The notes under the pieces are model-generated. The model made no database searches, was not told where the DNA came from, and saw only the letters and a list, made by a program, of their open reading frames with translations. Of a DNA stretch of 64,000 nt, positions 63,701-64,000 are shown piece by piece. The position numbers and the translations under genes are program-made. This DNA is from CAJXYS01 sp913063035 (GTDB lineage: Bacteria; Pseudomonadota; Alphaproteobacteria; Rhodobacterales; Rhodobacteraceae), in NCBI RefSeq assembly GCF_050586465.1, contig NZ_JBOCEG010000002.1:124001-188000 (forward strand). The letters run 5' to 3'. Within the stretch, counting starts at the first letter, position 1. Each line of letters begins with the position of its first letter.

Positions 63701-64000
63701 GACAGGATCGGGCGCATTCCGCGCCCGCCGCCGCCCCAGCTGGCCTTCAGCATCATCGGGTAGCCGACGGCCTCGGCCATCTCGCGAACCTTGCCCATGT
63801 CGTCGGGCAGCACCTCGGAGGCCGGGATCACCGGCACGCCCGCCTCGATCGCCACGCGCCGCGCGCTGGCCTTGTCGCCGAGCGCGCGCATGGTGTCCGC
63901 CCTGGGGCCGATGAAGGTGATGCCGGCCTCGGTGCAGGCATCGACGAAATCCGGGTTCTCCGACAGCAGGCCGTAGCCCGGATGGATCGCGTCGGCGCCG
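60784..64000 (-). CDS. pyc: Pyruvate carboxylase, 5' end outside window
   Basis: About 1071 residues are visible and the frame is open at the window edge, so the first 75 or so are missing (usual length about 1146). It carboxylates pyruvate to oxaloacetate, refilling the TCA cycle. The biotin carboxylase part shows WGGGGRGM and EVNPRVQVEHTVTEE; the carboxyltransferase part shows TTMRDGHQSLLATRMR and FHTHDTSG; the biotin carrier part ends in LTIEAMKMETG, with the biotinylated Lys, near the C-terminus. Confidence 0.96.
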   Translation of the reverse strand, partial: GADAIHPGYGLLSENPDFVDACTEAGITFIGPRADTMRALGDKASARRVAIEAGVPVIPASEVLPDDMGKVREMAEAVGYPMMLKASWGGGGRGMRPILSADELEEKVREGKREAEAAFGNGEGYLEKMIERARHVEVQILGDAHGNIFHLYERDCTVQRRNQKVVERAPAPYLTEEQRGEICELGLRIARQVGYQNAGTIEFLMDMDTSEFFFIEVNPRVQVEHTVTEEVTGIDIVKAQIRIAEGATLADATGTPSQQQVLLRGHALQTRITTEDPQNNFIPDYGRITAYRSATGMGIRLDGGTAYSGGVITRYYDSLLVKVTAWAPTPDEAIARMDRALREFRIRGVATNINFVENLLKHPVFLSNAYTTKFIDTTPDLFDFKKRRDRATKILTYIADITVNGHPETTGRGGPPAEAKAPRPPRHPEGTPPAGTRTLLEEKGAQAVADWMAAQDRVLLTDTTMRDGHQSLLATRMRSIDMINVAGAYAHRLPDLFSVECWGGATFDVAYRFLQECPWQRLRDIRARMPNIMTQMLLRASNGVGYTNYPDNVVQFFVRQAAETGVDVFRVFDSLNWVENMRVAMDAVIESGKVCEGTICYTGDILDPDRAKYDLKYYVEMGKALRDAGAHVLGVKDMAGLMKPAAAHALFPALKEEVGLPIHFHTHDTSGISAGTVLAACAAGVDAVDAAMDAFSGATSQPCLGSIVEALHHTDRDTGLDIAAIREISGYWEQVRKQYAAFESGLQAPASEVYLHEMPGGQFTNLKAQARSLGLEDRWPEVARAYADANQVFGDIVKVTPSSKVVGDMALMMVSQGLTRADVEDPDTDVAFPDSVIDMMRGNLGQPPGGFPEAIVKKVLKDEKPDRSRPGKHLDPVDLEATRKTLSEELEGFKIDDEDLNGYLMYPKVFLDYMGRHRMYGPVRTLPTRTFFYGMEPGEEISAEIDPGKTLEILLQAVGETNEDGDVKVFFELNGQPRVIRVPDRKVKAEAGQRPKAEDGNPNHLGAPMPGVVASVSAQAGKKVKKGDLLLTIEAMKMETGIHAERDAKVAAVHVTPGQQIDAKDLLVEME

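Overview
The window is high-GC alphaproteobacterial chromosome, most likely order Rhodobacterales (Roseobacter/Paracoccaceae type). The split his cluster hisB-hisH ... hisA-hisF-hisE, the purine/pyrimidine salvage genes, a pyruvate carboxylase and a 28-bp repeat found 3' of genes all fit that group. I had no database access; family names come from motifs read in the translations.

Core chromosome, 1-20.7 kb: a salvage group (adenosine deaminase cut by the window edge, upp, 8-oxoguanine deaminase, guanine deaminase) with a GST, a CAP-domain protein and the Mg2+ channel mgtE. Next come a long Pro/Ala-rich membrane protein, a SIMPL protein, metY, a CoA-binding protein, rlmB, tRNA-Tyr, a glycosyltransferase-like protein and the his genes, which surround a sodium:solute symporter operon and a DUF2147 protein. 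The core resumes at 60.2 kb with tRNA-Gly, a MAPEG protein and pyruvate carboxylase (cut by the window edge).

Genomic island, about 20,707-60,172 (39.4 kb): it lies between two copies of a 14-bp sequence. One copy is the 3' end of the intact tRNA-Gly(GCC) gene at the right end; the other sits upstream of hisB, next to a P4-type tyrosine integrase. From left to right the island holds: (i) the integrase; (ii) a minus-strand operon of small, glycine-zipper and TerB-like membrane proteins with an M15-peptidase-like gene; (iii) an AT-rich DEDD exonuclease / Sel1-repeat pair that looks like one gene split by a single stop codon; (iv) a replication core (AlpA-like regulator, primase/helicase); (v) a membrane protein carrying a PD-(D/E)XK-like nuclease motif; (vi) a plus-strand defence super-operon from 34.7 to 57.3 kb; (vii) a zinc-binding protein, a metallophosphoesterase and a ribbon-helix-helix regulator with tandem 7-bp operators.

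The super-operon is the main finding. It is a DISARM locus with an unusual make-up: a 5-methylcytosine methyltransferase (class 2 hallmark) next to DrmD and a large N6-adenine methyltransferase (class 1 hallmarks), then DrmA, DrmB, DrmC and a Vsr mismatch endonuclease, nearly all coupled by start/stop overlaps. DrmA carries an extra N-terminal region resembling the modified-cytosine reader domain of the restriction enzyme AspBHI, followed by a PUA/EVE-like segment. An internal ATG with a strong ribosome binding site could also yield a DrmA without the reader. Two further helicases follow: a RecD-like helicase with a C-terminal nuclease domain, and a UvrD-like helicase fused to an N-terminal RelE/ParE toxin fold. 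A plausible model is that one methyltransferase marks self DNA, the reader domain lets DrmA sense cytosine methylation, Vsr repairs the deamination products of 5mC, and the helicase-nuclease genes process invading DNA.
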